DNA of 41,376 nucleotides from Streptomyces oryzae (GTDB lineage Bacteria > Actinomycetota > Actinomycetes > Streptomycetales > Streptomycetaceae), in contig NZ_JADKMA010000042.1 in the NCBI RefSeq assembly GCF_017676365.1, positions 1 through 41,376 on the forward strand, read 5' to 3'. Below the pieces are notes generated by a model. The model worked only from the letters and a program-made list of their open reading frames with translations. It was not told the origin of the DNA and did not search any database. Numbering within the stretch: the first letter of the stretch is position 1; each line of letters opens with the position of its first letter. Position numbers and translations under genes: made by a program. Shown here one piece after another: positions 17,031 to 24,199 of the stretch.

Positions 17031-17043
17031 AACCCCGACCCGG
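17016..17043. terminator. Terminator hairpin spanning the PPOX stop codon
   Basis: CCGGGCCGGGG (17016-17026), loop GTGAAA, CCCCGACCCGG (17033-17043): an 11-bp stem with one mismatch, placed between convergent genes. The TGA stop of the PPOX gene is inside the loop. Confidence 0.7.
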
Positions 17044-17062
17044 CCGGTGGGCCCTGGGAGGG

Positions 17063-18016
17063 TTACGCCGAGGCGTCCGTCAGGAGGCGGAGTTCGTCGT
17101 TGGTGAGGCGTAGGTCGGCGAAGGCCATCAGGGCCGGGAGTTGGTCGACCGTGCGGGCGCTGGCGATGGGAGCCGTGACGGTCGGCTGGGCGGCGAGCCA
17201 GGCGAGGGCGACGGTGGCCTCGGAGACCTGGTGCGCGTTGGCCACGGTGGTCAGCGCCGCGAGGACCCGCTGGCCGCGCTCGGTGGCGAGGTACTGGGCC
17301 GCCTTGCCGGTACGTGCCCCCTCGGGCGCGGCCTCGCCCGGACGGTACTTGCCGGTCAGAAAGCCGGAAGCCAGCGCGTAGTACGGCAGCACGGCGAGGG
17401 ACTCGCGCTGGGCCAGTGCCGCCGGCTCTCCCTCGTAGGTGTTTCGCGAGACGAGGTTGTAGTGCGGCTGCAGCGCGACGTACCGGGCCAGGCCCTCCTG
17501 GTCGCTGAACGCCAGCGACTCGGCGAGGCGGGACGGCGAGATGTTCGACGCGGCGATCTCGCGGACCTTGCCCTCTCTGACGAGGTCGTCGAGTGCGCCG
17601 ATGATGTCGGAGACCGGCACGGACTCGTCGTCGAAGTGCGTGTAGTAGAGGTCGATGCGGTCCGTCTGCAGCCTGCGCAGCGAGTCCTCGCAGGCGGCCT
17701 TGATGGTGGCAGGGGCGAGGCCCATGTGGTCGGGGTGGCGGGCGACCTTGGTGGCGATGACGACGTTGTCCCGTACGGACGAGCCGCGCGCGGCGAGCCA
17801 TTCGCCGATGACCGTCTCGGACTCGCCGCCCTTGTTGCCCTCCACCCAGGCCGAGTACGCGTCGGCCGTGTCGATGGCGTTGCCGCCGCCGGCGGTGTAG
17901 GCGTCGAGCACGGCGAAGGACGTGGGCGTGTCGGCCGTCCAGCCGAAGACGTTGCCGCCCAGCACGAGCGGTGAGACGGACAGCTGTCCGATCTTGTTGT
18001 CGGCATTCATCTGCAT
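17063..18016 (-). CDS. Aldo/keto reductase
   Basis: The protein has about 317 residues, close to the usual AKR length. The catalytic tetrad can be placed: Asp and Tyr in NAIDTADAYSAWVEG, Lys in VVIATKVARHP, and His in LYYTHFDD. The C-terminal cofactor region is VTAPIASARTVDQLPALM. The fold is a TIM barrel that reduces aldehydes or ketones with NADPH; the substrate is unknown. The start is either the first ATG (18016) or the in-frame ATG two codons later, as no strong ribosome binding site separates them. The 3' end of the transposon gene tnpB lies only 26 bp upstream, so the native promoter may have been displaced by the insertion. Confidence 0.9.
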   Translation of the reverse strand: MQMNADNKIGQLSVSPLVLGGNVFGWTADTPTSFAVLDAYTAGGGNAIDTADAYSAWVEGNKGGESETVIGEWLAARGSSVRDNVVIATKVARHPDHMGLAPATIKAACEDSLRRLQTDRIDLYYTHFDDESVPVSDIIGALDDLVREGKVREIAASNISPSRLAESLAFSDQEGLARYVALQPHYNLVSRNTYEGEPAALAQRESLAVLPYYALASGFLTGKYRPGEAAPEGARTGKAAQYLATERGQRVLAALTTVANAHQVSEATVALAWLAAQPTVTAPIASARTVDQLPALMAFADLRLTNDELRLLTDASA

Positions 18017-18042
18017 GCCGCGACCTTGACGTGCTCCCTGGC

Positions 18043-19287
18043 CTAAAGTCCAGGGATTCCGGCCCGGGTCGTGTAACCCTTCCGGAGGCTTCCTGCTTCA
18101 CCGCGCTGTGCGGGCACGGGTGCCCGTCTTACCGACGCTCCACAGGCGTTTGGTGTCTCCGCTCGTCCGGCGGCGACGATTCGGCGTCCTTCGAACAGGA
18201 CGTTGCGGGCTGCGTTGTGGTCGCGGTCGTGCACCGTGCCGCATGCGCCGCACGTCCACTCCCGGACGTGCAGGGGCTTGGGGCCGTCCCGGAATCCGCA
18301 GGCCGAGCAGACCTGAGAGGGCGGGAAGGCACGGTCCACCTTGGCGAAGGTGCGGCCGTGCTTGACCGCCTTGTACTCCAGCATGCCGACGAACGCGGAC
18401 CATCCCGCGTCGTGCACAGACTTGGCGAGCCGGGTGCGACCGAGGCCGGACACCGCGAGGTCTTCCACATACACCGCTTGGTTGTCGCGAATAATGCGTG
18501 TGGATGCCTTGTGGTGCCAGTCCCGGCGCCGGTCGGCCACCTTGGCGTGCTGGCGTGCGACCTTGATGCGGGCCTTGGCCCGGTTCTTCGATCCCTTGGC
18601 CTTACGGGACAGCTCCCGCTGAAGACACCCCAGTTTCTTCTCCGCCCGGCGCAGGAAGCGCGGGCTGTCGATCTTCCTGCCGTCGGACAGGACGGCGAAG
18701 GCAAACAGGCCGAGGTCGAGACCGGCGTCGGTCTCCGCCTGGGGGAGGATGTCCGGCTCGGCGTCCACGACGAAGCTGACAAAGTACCGGCCGCAGCTGT
18801 CCTTGGTGACGGTCAGGGACGTGGGTGCGGCCGGAAGCCTGCGGGACCAGGTGACCTTGAGGTTGCCGACCTTGGCCACATACACCGTGCCGTTGTCCTG
18901 CAGGGTGAAGGCGTTGGTGTTGAGGCGGATCGACTGCCGGGTGTCCTTCTTCGACTTGTAGCGGGGAGGGCCCACCTTGCGGCCGGGCCGCTTGCCTTTG
19001 AGGCTGTCGAAGAAGTTCTTGTAGGCGGCATCCAGGTCCCGCAGCGACTGCTGCAGGACGACCGCCGACACGCCGGCGAGCCATGCGCGTTCCTCGGTGC
19101 GCTTGGCCTGGGTGATGCGAAGCCGGGACAGCTCGGCCGACGTCACATACGGCAGCCCCGCCGCGTGCGCTTGTTTCCGGTCGCGCAGACAGTCGTTCCA
19201 CACCACGCGGGCGCACCCGAACGCACGCGCCAGCGCACGGCGCTGCGCGGCGTCCGGGTAGGCCCGGTAGTTGTAACGCAGCTGCAT
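18043..19287 (-). CDS. tnpB: TnpB, RNA-guided nuclease of the IS605 family
   Basis: The protein has about 414 residues from MQLRYNYRAYPDAAQRRALA; the frame extends upstream but this is where family similarity begins. The RuvC-like site looks complete: Asp in AGLDLGLFAF (about residue 191), Glu in YVEDLAVSGL (about 275) and Asp in HDRDHNAARN (about 356). A zinc-ribbon is present as CSACGFRD and WTCGACGTVH. The N-terminal HTH-like part, VVWNDCLRDRKQAH, is normal. TnpB proteins are programmable DNA nucleases guided by an omega RNA transcribed from the 3' end of the element. With all key residues kept it is likely active, even though its partner tnpA is broken. The 3' end lies 26 bp from the aldo/keto reductase start. 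Confidence 0.9.
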   Translation of the reverse strand: MQLRYNYRAYPDAAQRRALARAFGCARVVWNDCLRDRKQAHAAGLPYVTSAELSRLRITQAKRTEERAWLAGVSAVVLQQSLRDLDAAYKNFFDSLKGKRPGRKVGPPRYKSKKDTRQSIRLNTNAFTLQDNGTVYVAKVGNLKVTWSRRLPAAPTSLTVTKDSCGRYFVSFVVDAEPDILPQAETDAGLDLGLFAFAVLSDGRKIDSPRFLRRAEKKLGCLQRELSRKAKGSKNRAKARIKVARQHAKVADRRRDWHHKASTRIIRDNQAVYVEDLAVSGLGRTRLAKSVHDAGWSAFVGMLEYKAVKHGRTFAKVDRAFPPSQVCSACGFRDGPKPLHVREWTCGACGTVHDRDHNAARNVLFEGRRIVAAGRAETPNACGASVRRAPVPAQRGEAGSLRKGYTTRAGIPGL

Positions 19288-19737
19288 GAGCATGATCCTA
19301 CGAGCGATTTGCCCCGTGGGGGGCGAAACGACTACAGGCGTGGCAGACACGTTCTTTCGGCGATGCATGCGCTTGCTCTGCGAGGACTTTGAGGCGGAGC
19401 TGAAGGAGTTCAACGGCGCATGCGATCACGTCCACCTGCTGGTGCTTCCCCAAGCTCTCAACTCCGTTCGAGCAGGGGAGGCCCCATCCCGCCCAAGGTC
19501 GCCGTCTCCAAGCTGGTCAACAGCCTCAAGGGCGTCTCCGCCCGCCGGACACGGCAGGAGTTCACCGGCCGGATCAACCGCGCCATCACGCATGGGCATC
19601 TGTGGTCGCCCTCATACTTCTCCGCATCGTGCGGCGGCGCACCGTTGGCGATCGTCCGCCAGTACATCGAGCAGCAAGAACGTCCGCTCCAACGTGCACG
19701 TCAGAGCAATCTTGAGACGCATTCATCCCCGGCGTGA
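19286..19737 (+). pseudogene. tnpA: Broken tnpA (Y1/HUH transposase of IS200/IS605)
   Basis: Two halves in different frames are recognisable. The first ends LCEDFEAELKEFNGACDHVH with LLV, containing the HUH motif. The second begins PPKVAVSKLVNSLKGVSARR and goes on to YFSASCGGAPLAIVRQYIEQ, containing the catalytic Tyr. The usual HYPPKVAV junction is interrupted by a 44-bp repeat element at 19445-19488 that shifts the frame. The N-terminus before about residue 25 also does not match the family, so the gene is doubly damaged. Transposition would need a TnpA in trans. Confidence 0.85.
19445..19488. repeat. Short palindromic repeat, copy B, inserted in tnpA
   Basis: The sequence is built of CTTCCCCAAGCTCTCAACTC, CGTTCGAGCAGGGG and AGGCCCCAT. 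It replaces the six bases expected for His-Tyr between HLLV and PPKVAV. Its reverse complement shares CCCCTGCTCGAA and GAGCTTGGGG with copy A at 1101-1134. Confidence 0.8.
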
Positions 19738-19746
19738 ACGCCGGGG
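19727..19746. repeat. Terminal hairpin of the IS200/IS605 element
   Basis: CCCCGGCG, loop TGAA, CGCCGGGG: a perfect 8-bp stem at the 3' end of tnpA, the place where an IS605-type left end forms the structure that TnpA recognises. Confidence 0.6.
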
Positions 19747-19753
19747 CTTTCTG

Positions 19754-19773
19754 CCAGAGTCCGGTGACTCTGG
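19754..19773. terminator. Hairpin between the IS and the M23 gene
   Basis: CCAGAGTC, CGGT, GACTCTGG: a perfect 8-bp stem just outside the IS end and about 80 bp past the stop of the M23 peptidase (minus strand). It could be the terminator of either transcript. Confidence 0.45.
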
Positions 19774-19852
19774 AGCGGGCGGGGACGGGTGATCTCGTCT
19801 GTCGCGGGGCCCGCTTCTTCGGATCGATCGCCCTGGGTGCTGCCTGCAGTAC

Positions 19853-21199
19853 CTAGACGTCCACACCCTTGGCGCGGAGCCACGGCAGCGGGTCCACCGG
19901 GTCGCCGCCGCCTGGGCGGACCTCGACGTGCAGGTGCGGGCCCGAGGAGTTGCCGGTGGAGCCGACGCGGCCGATGACGTCGCCCGTGCCGACCTTGTCG
20001 CCGGCCGACTTGGTCATGGACGAGAGGTGGCAGAACCAGAGCTCGGTGCCGTCCTCCAGCTTCAGCACTATGCGGTAGCCGTACGAACCGGCCCAGCCGG
20101 CTTCCTTGATGGTGCCGCCGTGGATGGCCTTGACAGGGGTGCCGTTGGGCGCTGCGAAGTCCTGGCCGGTGTGGTCGTTCTGCCACATGCCGCCCGCCTG
20201 GCCGAACCCGGCGGTGAGCTGGAAGGAGGCGAGCGGCGCCGTGTAGCTGCGGGCGAGCTCGGCGCGGCGTTGGGCCTCCGCCTTGCGCTTTCGCTCGGCC
20301 TCCGCCTTCCGCTTCGCCTCGGCGGCCTCGCGTGCGCGTTCGGCCTTGGCCTTCTCCTCGGCCTTCTGCTCCGCTGCCGCGCGCTTCGCGGCCTCTTCCG
20401 CTGCCGCGCTCGCCGCCTCCCTGGCGGCCTCCTCGCGGGCTTTCGAGTCCTCGGCGAAGCGTCGCTGTTCGGCCTGCGCGAGGATGCGGGCGCGCAGGGC
20501 CTCGCCGGCGTCGGAGTTGCCCGCCGCCTCGCTCCCCTTACCGGCGGAGTCGTCCGTGGCCGCGGCGCCTTCCGAACCCTCGGAGCCGTCGGAGGCGTTC
20601 GAGTCGTTCGAACCGTCGGAGATGAGGGAGCCGATGCCGGGCAGGTCCTCGGCGTCGGGCAGATGGTCGGGGATGCTCCGTACGGTGTCGGCTGCCGTGT
20701 CCAGGTCCGGCACGGAAATCGCGCCCGGGTCCTTGTCGTGGGCGGTCGCCATGCCGCCCGCGCCGACTGCGGCGATCATGCCGACGCCGAGTACGGCACC
20801 GCCGCGCGCCACTCCGCCGGTCCGCTGTTTGGCGACCCGGTGCTTGCCGCGCAGTGGGCGGGTGGACTCCTCGGTGGGGTTCCACTCGTCCCACGGTTCG
20901 GCGCCGGGCGGCTCGGTGGGAAGGCCGGCGGTGGGGGCGCCGGAGGGAAGGCGGGGGGTGACGGACCGGGCGGGCACGGAGCCGTGGCGAATGTCGCCGA
21001 CGGCGGTGTCGTCGTAGCCGGAGCGGCCTCTGTGACCGGTGTCGCTGTACCCGGTGTCGCTGTACCCGGTGTCGCTGTAACGGGTGTCGTCGTAGCCGAC
21101 GGCGCCGTAGGGAGCGGAGGCGCCGGTGTGGGCGACTGATGGGTCGTACGCGACGGTCTCGGGCGCTCGACCGGTAAAGCCCTGGGGTGTGGACGCCAC
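19853..21199 (-). CDS. M23 (LytM/lysostaphin-type) peptidoglycan endopeptidase, membrane-anchored
   Basis: The protein has about 448 residues. The start is GTG 21199, with GGAGAG upstream. The cytoplasmic N-terminus (about 1-125) carries tandem YSDTG repeats. A membrane segment follows, GGAVLGVGMIAAVGAGGMAT (about 132-151). Then come an acidic linker and a long Ala/Glu/Lys-rich coiled coil (AEEAAKRAAAEQKAEEKAKA region, about 235-310). The C-terminal LytM domain has the zinc ligands in NDHTGQDFAAP and GPHLHVEV, with YGYRIVLKLEDG between them. It cleaves peptide cross-links in the wall. The mRNA leader carries a c-di-AMP riboswitch, so expression should respond to that nucleotide, as for other Streptomyces wall hydrolases. 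The spacer to the IS element is short. Confidence 0.92.
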   Translation of the reverse strand: MASTPQGFTGRAPETVAYDPSVAHTGASAPYGAVGYDDTRYSDTGYSDTGYSDTGHRGRSGYDDTAVGDIRHGSVPARSVTPRLPSGAPTAGLPTEPPGAEPWDEWNPTEESTRPLRGKHRVAKQRTGGVARGGAVLGVGMIAAVGAGGMATAHDKDPGAISVPDLDTAADTVRSIPDHLPDAEDLPGIGSLISDGSNDSNASDGSEGSEGAAATDDSAGKGSEAAGNSDAGEALRARILAQAEQRRFAEDSKAREEAAREAASAAAEEAAKRAAAEQKAEEKAKAERAREAAEAKRKAEAERKRKAEAQRRAELARSYTAPLASFQLTAGFGQAGGMWQNDHTGQDFAAPNGTPVKAIHGGTIKEAGWAGSYGYRIVLKLEDGTELWFCHLSSMTKSAGDKVGTGDVIGRVGSTGNSSGPHLHVEVRPGGGDPVDPLPWLRAKGVDV

Positions 21200-21225
21200 G
21201 GGGGCGCTCTCCTTTCCTTCCTTCT

Positions 21226-21411
21226 CGCCTACCGGGTTAGCTGACGGGTTCGGAGCAGGAAGGTCTCCTACGGGCGTCCTCGCGCAAGGGCGTCCGATTC
21301 ACCCCGTCCTCCTCGTCTGGCGGACGAGAAGGGGTGGTTCCCCGGCTCCCACGGTGCGGTCCAGTCAGTTGGGCGCTGCTGGTGCCCCGTATGCGGGATT
21401 CGGCGACGGCG
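21226..21411 (-). ncRNA. ydaO-type c-di-AMP riboswitch
   Basis: Read on the minus strand, the leader of the M23 gene has the conserved blocks of this class in order: CGCCGAATCCC, GGAGCCGGGGAACCACCCC, GGGGTGAATCGGACGC, GAGACCTTCC with CTCCGAACCC, and GTCAGCTAACCCGGTAGGCG. The terminal CGCC and GGCG close the outer stem. It ends about 27 nt before the GTG start. In Streptomyces this class lies before wall-hydrolase and rpf genes and turns expression down at high c-di-AMP. Boundaries are approximate. Confidence 0.92.
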
Positions 21412-21460
21412 CACGGTGCCGCCTTCCGTGACGACAGTGACGACCGTGCTGCGTTATCGG

Positions 21461-21490
21461 ACGGTAATAGAACAGGGGCTGTGATTCCAA
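21461..21490 (-). promoter_or_regulatory. Candidate promoter of the riboswitch-M23 transcript
   Basis: On the minus strand, TTGGAA (21490-21485) and TACCGT (21466-21461) are separated by 18 bp. A start about 8 bases later would place the riboswitch roughly 40-45 nt into the message. The stretch from 21412 to 21594 holds no gene. Confidence 0.45.
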
Positions 21491-21594
21491 GCCGTTCTTT
21501 GTAATTGGTCCCTCCGGATGGTGGCCGCGGACCGCGTGGCGTGCCGTGGCGTGCCGCCCGCCCATGGCCTGACGGCCCCTCACGAGGCGGAAAC

Positions 21595-22911
21595 TCAGGG
21601 GGCAGGGGGACGGTGGGGCGCGTGGGCGAAGGCGAGCAGCGCCATGTCGTCGACCGACCTGCCGCCCGTATGGGTCGCGACGTCGATCACTACCGTCTCC
21701 AGCAGCTCCTCGGGGTGGGCGAAATAGGTGCGGGTGAGGCGTTCGGCAGGGTCGTAGAAGACTCCGTCGGCGTTGCGTGCCTCTGACAGACCGTCGGTGT
21801 AGAGGAGCAGTTGGGCACCCGGCGGGAAGTGGACCTCGTCCACCTGGCCCGGCCATCCGCCCAGGTCGGACATGCCCAGCGGCAGCGCCGGCACCTGCGG
21901 CTCCACGAGGGACGCCTGGCCATGGTGGAGGAGGACGGGTGGCGGGTGGCCCAGGTTGAGGATGCGCAGCAGCGTGCTGTCCGTGGCGGTGCCCTCGCCC
22001 GAGGCGGGGCCCGGCGGCGGGTCCTTGCCGGAGGCTGCGGGGTGGGCGGCGGCCGGGTTCGGGACCTCCACCAGCACCGCCGTACTGAAGCCCTCCAGCT
22101 GTGCCGCGCCGGGCTGCCGCCGCGCCTCCCGCTGGAGGGCCCGCTCGAGGCGGGCGGCCACGCCCAGGAGCGATTCCTCGTGCTCGGCGGCCTCGCGGAA
22201 CGCCCCGACCAGGAGCACCACGGCCGCCACCGCGTCGAGGCCCTTGCCGCGTACGTCGCCGAGCAGCAGCCGTACGCCGTGCGGGGTCTCCTCCGCCGCG
22301 TAGAAGTCGCCGCCGATCCGGGCACCGGCCTGCGCCGCCCGGTAGCGGGTGGCCACCGCCAGACCGCCGACCTGGGAGGGCGGGCTGGGCAGTACGGCGA
22401 GCTGCACCGCCTCGGCGACCCCACGCGCCGAGGCGAGCCGGCTGCCGCTGCGGACCAGCACATGGTTGACCCCCACGGCGAGGACGGAGACGGTCACGCT
22501 GGTGACGGACCTGGCTTCGGCCTCGATCGCGCCCCCGCTGTCGTGGAAGAAGGAAAACAGGATGGTCGCCGCGGAAGAGACGGCTCCGGTGAGGATCGTG
22601 CCGGGGAGGGACAGGAACGCCGCGGCGGCCAGCGGAGCGGCGGTGAACAGCGGCGCCACGGTCACCTCGCGCGGCGTCGACAGTTCGAGGACGAGGCCCA
22701 CGATGATCAGCGCGGCGGGAAGCCGCCGCGCCCATCGCCACAGCCGGCTCCCGGTTTCCCCGTACGCGTAGTCGTATTCGTAGTTGTATTCGTATTCGCG
22801 TTCGTTTCCGTGTCTGTATCCGCGTCCGCGCCCGTGTCTGTGTCTGTGTCCGTGTCTGTGTCCGTGGTTGTACTGGTTCGCCGTCTTCTTCCTGGCCGCC
22901 CTCTCCCGCAC
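21595..22911 (-). CDS. SpoIIE-type (PP2C-like) serine phosphatase, membrane protein
   Basis: The protein has about 438 residues from GTG 22911; a GTG at 22947 is also in frame but falls inside a terminator hairpin. The N-terminus has a low-complexity His/Arg/Gly then Glu/Tyr tract (HGHRHGHRHRHGRGRGY; YEYNYEYDYAYG). Three or so membrane helices follow (LPAALIIVGLVLELS; PLAAAAFLSLPGTILTGAVS; VTSVTVSVLAVGVNHVLV). The catalytic domain has IGGDFYAAEE, VRLLLGDVRGKGLDA, LLRILNLGHPPPVLL, GAQLLLYTDGLSEARN and a final VDDMALLAFA, giving the metal-binding Asp residues of the family. Such phosphatases act on anti-anti-sigma or other phosphoproteins. It follows a DUF4232 lipoprotein and precedes the M23 gene on the same strand, and a Ser/Thr kinase gene is nearby. 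Confidence 0.88.
   Translation of the reverse strand: MRERAARKKTANQYNHGHRHGHRHRHGRGRGYRHGNEREYEYNYEYDYAYGETGSRLWRWARRLPAALIIVGLVLELSTPREVTVAPLFTAAPLAAAAFLSLPGTILTGAVSSAATILFSFFHDSGGAIEAEARSVTSVTVSVLAVGVNHVLVRSGSRLASARGVAEAVQLAVLPSPPSQVGGLAVATRYRAAQAGARIGGDFYAAEETPHGVRLLLGDVRGKGLDAVAAVVLLVGAFREAAEHEESLLGVAARLERALQREARRQPGAAQLEGFSTAVLVEVPNPAAAHPAASGKDPPPGPASGEGTATDSTLLRILNLGHPPPVLLHHGQASLVEPQVPALPLGMSDLGGWPGQVDEVHFPPGAQLLLYTDGLSEARNADGVFYDPAERLTRTYFAHPEELLETVVIDVATHTGGRSVDDMALLAFAHAPHRPPAP
22775..22870. repeat. Hexamer-type microsatellite within the phosphatase gene
   Basis: On the plus strand, units of the form (C/T)GTGTC, TATTCG and similar are repeated over about 95 bp. They encode alternating His-Arg-Gly and then Glu/Tyr pairs on the minus strand. 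The pattern is in register with codons (6-bp units), so changes in unit number keep the frame. Confidence 0.7.
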
Positions 22912-22939
22912 GATCCCAATCTCGCCTGTAAGCGGGCTG

Positions 22940-22970
22940 CGGGCCACTCGGAAGCGTTCCGAGTGGCCCG
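22940..22970 (-). terminator. Perfect 14-bp hairpin between the lipoprotein and phosphatase genes
   Basis: CGGGCCACTCGGAA (22940-22953), loop GCG, TTCCGAGTGGCCCG (22957-22970). It is 15 bp past the lipoprotein stop and ends 28 bp before the chosen phosphatase start. It may terminate the lipoprotein message or attenuate read-through into the phosphatase gene. Confidence 0.8.
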
Positions 22971-22985
22971 TGTGGTGGGGGTGGA

Positions 22986-23831
22986 TCAGCCGCCGGTGCC
23001 CGGGGCCAGCGGGCCGATCTTGGGGACGGACGCCTTGCCCGTGTTGGTGACCGGCCCACCGGACCAGGACGTCCGGAGGGAGGCCCGTTCGTCGGGCGGG
23101 GTGACCCGTACGGCGCTCGGCGTGACCGTGGTGACGTTGGTCACCTCCGGGTTGGTGAACGACAGCGGCGCCCAGGCGCTCTTGCCGGGCGCGAGCGTGA
23201 CGGTCCGGATCTGGCCACTCGTCCGGTGGGGGTCGAAGGAGACCTGCTCGCCGCGGCTGTTGATGAAGGCGAGCCCGGGGTAGCCGCGCACGGTGCAGGT
23301 CGTGCTGGACCGGTTGGTCAGTACGAGCGCGAAGTTCTCCTGCCCGGCGCCCGGGTGGTTGGGGCCGAACGAGGCTTTCAGGTCAGCCGTGTGGCACTGG
23401 GAGCCGGAACCGGAGTCCGATCCGGAGCCGCTGCTGCTGCCCGAGCTGCTCTTGCCGGACGAGGAGTCTCCGCTTCCCGAGTTGGCGCTCTGCGAGCCGC
23501 TTCCGCCGGTTTCACTGCCACCGGTTTCGTTCCCGCCGGTGTTGCCGCCGTCGCGGCCTCCGCTCTTGCCGCCGCTCTTGGAGCCGCCGTCGGACTCGCC
23601 TGCGGCGGGCGCCGGCTCGCCGTTGACCTTGTGCGGGGCCGGCTCCGGATCCTTGTTGCAGCCGACCAGCAGCGCGCCCGCGGCCAGCACGGCCGTCGTG
23701 GCCGCCGCGATGCGGACCACACGGCGCCGGGGGCGGCGGTACGGGGCGGCCGGGTGGCCGGCCGCCGGGGCCTCGGTGTCGTACAGGGCCTGCGAGAGGT
23801 GTGGGGTGGTCGGGTCCTGTCGCTTCGTCAT
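22986..23831 (-). CDS. DUF4232 lipoprotein
   Basis: The protein has about 281 residues from ATG 23831 (MTKRQDPTTPHLSQALYD), with AGGGACGG upstream; in-frame residues further upstream look non-coding. It has a long basic N-region (YRRPRRRVVR), a hydrophobic segment and the lipobox LVGC with Cys at about residue 58. A Ser/Gly/Asp-rich linker follows (about 80-150). The DUF4232 domain then reads CHTADLKASFGPNHPGAGQE, NFALVLTNRSSTTCTVRGYP, ISTR-less but typical GLAFINSRGEQV, and APGKSAWAPLSFTNPE, with two Cys residues likely forming a disulfide. Such proteins sit outside the membrane and have no known biochemical role. It is upstream of, and on the same strand as, the SpoIIE phosphatase gene. Confidence 0.87.
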   Translation of the reverse strand: MTKRQDPTTPHLSQALYDTEAPAAGHPAAPYRRPRRRVVRIAAATTAVLAAGALLVGCNKDPEPAPHKVNGEPAPAAGESDGGSKSGGKSGGRDGGNTGGNETGGSETGGSGSQSANSGSGDSSSGKSSSGSSSGSGSDSGSGSQCHTADLKASFGPNHPGAGQENFALVLTNRSSTTCTVRGYPGLAFINSRGEQVSFDPHRTSGQIRTVTLAPGKSAWAPLSFTNPEVTNVTTVTPSAVRVTPPDERASLRTSWSGGPVTNTGKASVPKIGPLAPGTGG

Positions 23832-24199
23832 GGCTGCCGTCCCTGGTCCGTCCTGGCTGCGGTCGTCCTGCCTCCCGGCGGTCTCGCGCGCTGGCTCGTC
23901 CTCGTCTCCAGCCTGCCCCCGGGGCTCTGCGCCGTACACAGCCTTCGATGGACGACTGCCCGGGAAGGTTCACGGCCACCGGCGCTTTTCAGCCAACCGA
24001 CCGAGGCCGGGCCGTCCGCTCCGTGACGGACGCGTCACGGGAGACGTCAGGGGTCGGAGAGGTGGTGAGAGCTGGTGAGGGGTCCAGCGGTGGATGGCGT
24101 TACGGCGCGCCCTGAGCGCCGGAGCCGCACGCCGGAGCCGCACGCCGGAGCTCGTACGGGGAAGGAGGGAGCTCGTACGCGCAAGCGGGCGCGTCGGCG
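23832..24199. other. Gap between kinase stop and lipoprotein start, with repeats
   Basis: No credible gene was seen. The gap holds a perfect 8-bp inverted repeat, CCGTGACG, GACG, CGTCACGG at 24021-24040, which could be an operator or terminator. It also has a tandem 13-bp repeat, GCCGGAGCCGCAC at 24118-24130 and 24131-24143, with a third partial unit continuing into GAGCTCGTACG, which itself recurs some 20 bp later. Any promoter of the lipoprotein gene must lie here. Confidence 0.55.

Larger units (their letters stand above)
18030..19746. mobile_element. IS200/IS605-family insertion sequence (tnpB intact, tnpA broken)
   Basis: The genes tnpB (minus) and tnpA remnant (plus) are divergent and overlap at their 5' ends near 19287, the IS608-type arrangement. 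Candidate subterminal hairpins lie at both sides: CCCTGG/CCAGGG at 18037-18056 beside the tnpB 3' end, and a perfect CCCCGGCG/CGCCGGGG at 19727-19746 beside the tnpA 3' end. The family moves as single-stranded DNA with no target duplication, so the exact ends are approximate. Confidence 0.8.

Noticed and set aside
14405..19740. Toxin-antitoxin pair made of the XRE protein and the small protein
   Set aside because: The XRE protein is far larger than an antitoxin and the small protein has no toxin signature.
20000..21200. CRISPR-like repeats in the M23 gene
   Set aside because: The repeats encode YSDTG units and an Ala/Glu/Lys coiled coil, with no spacers.
22707..22919. Asp/Thr-repeat peptide in an alternative minus frame
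   Set aside because: It is the microsatellite read in another frame; the phosphatase frame continues into membrane and catalytic domains.
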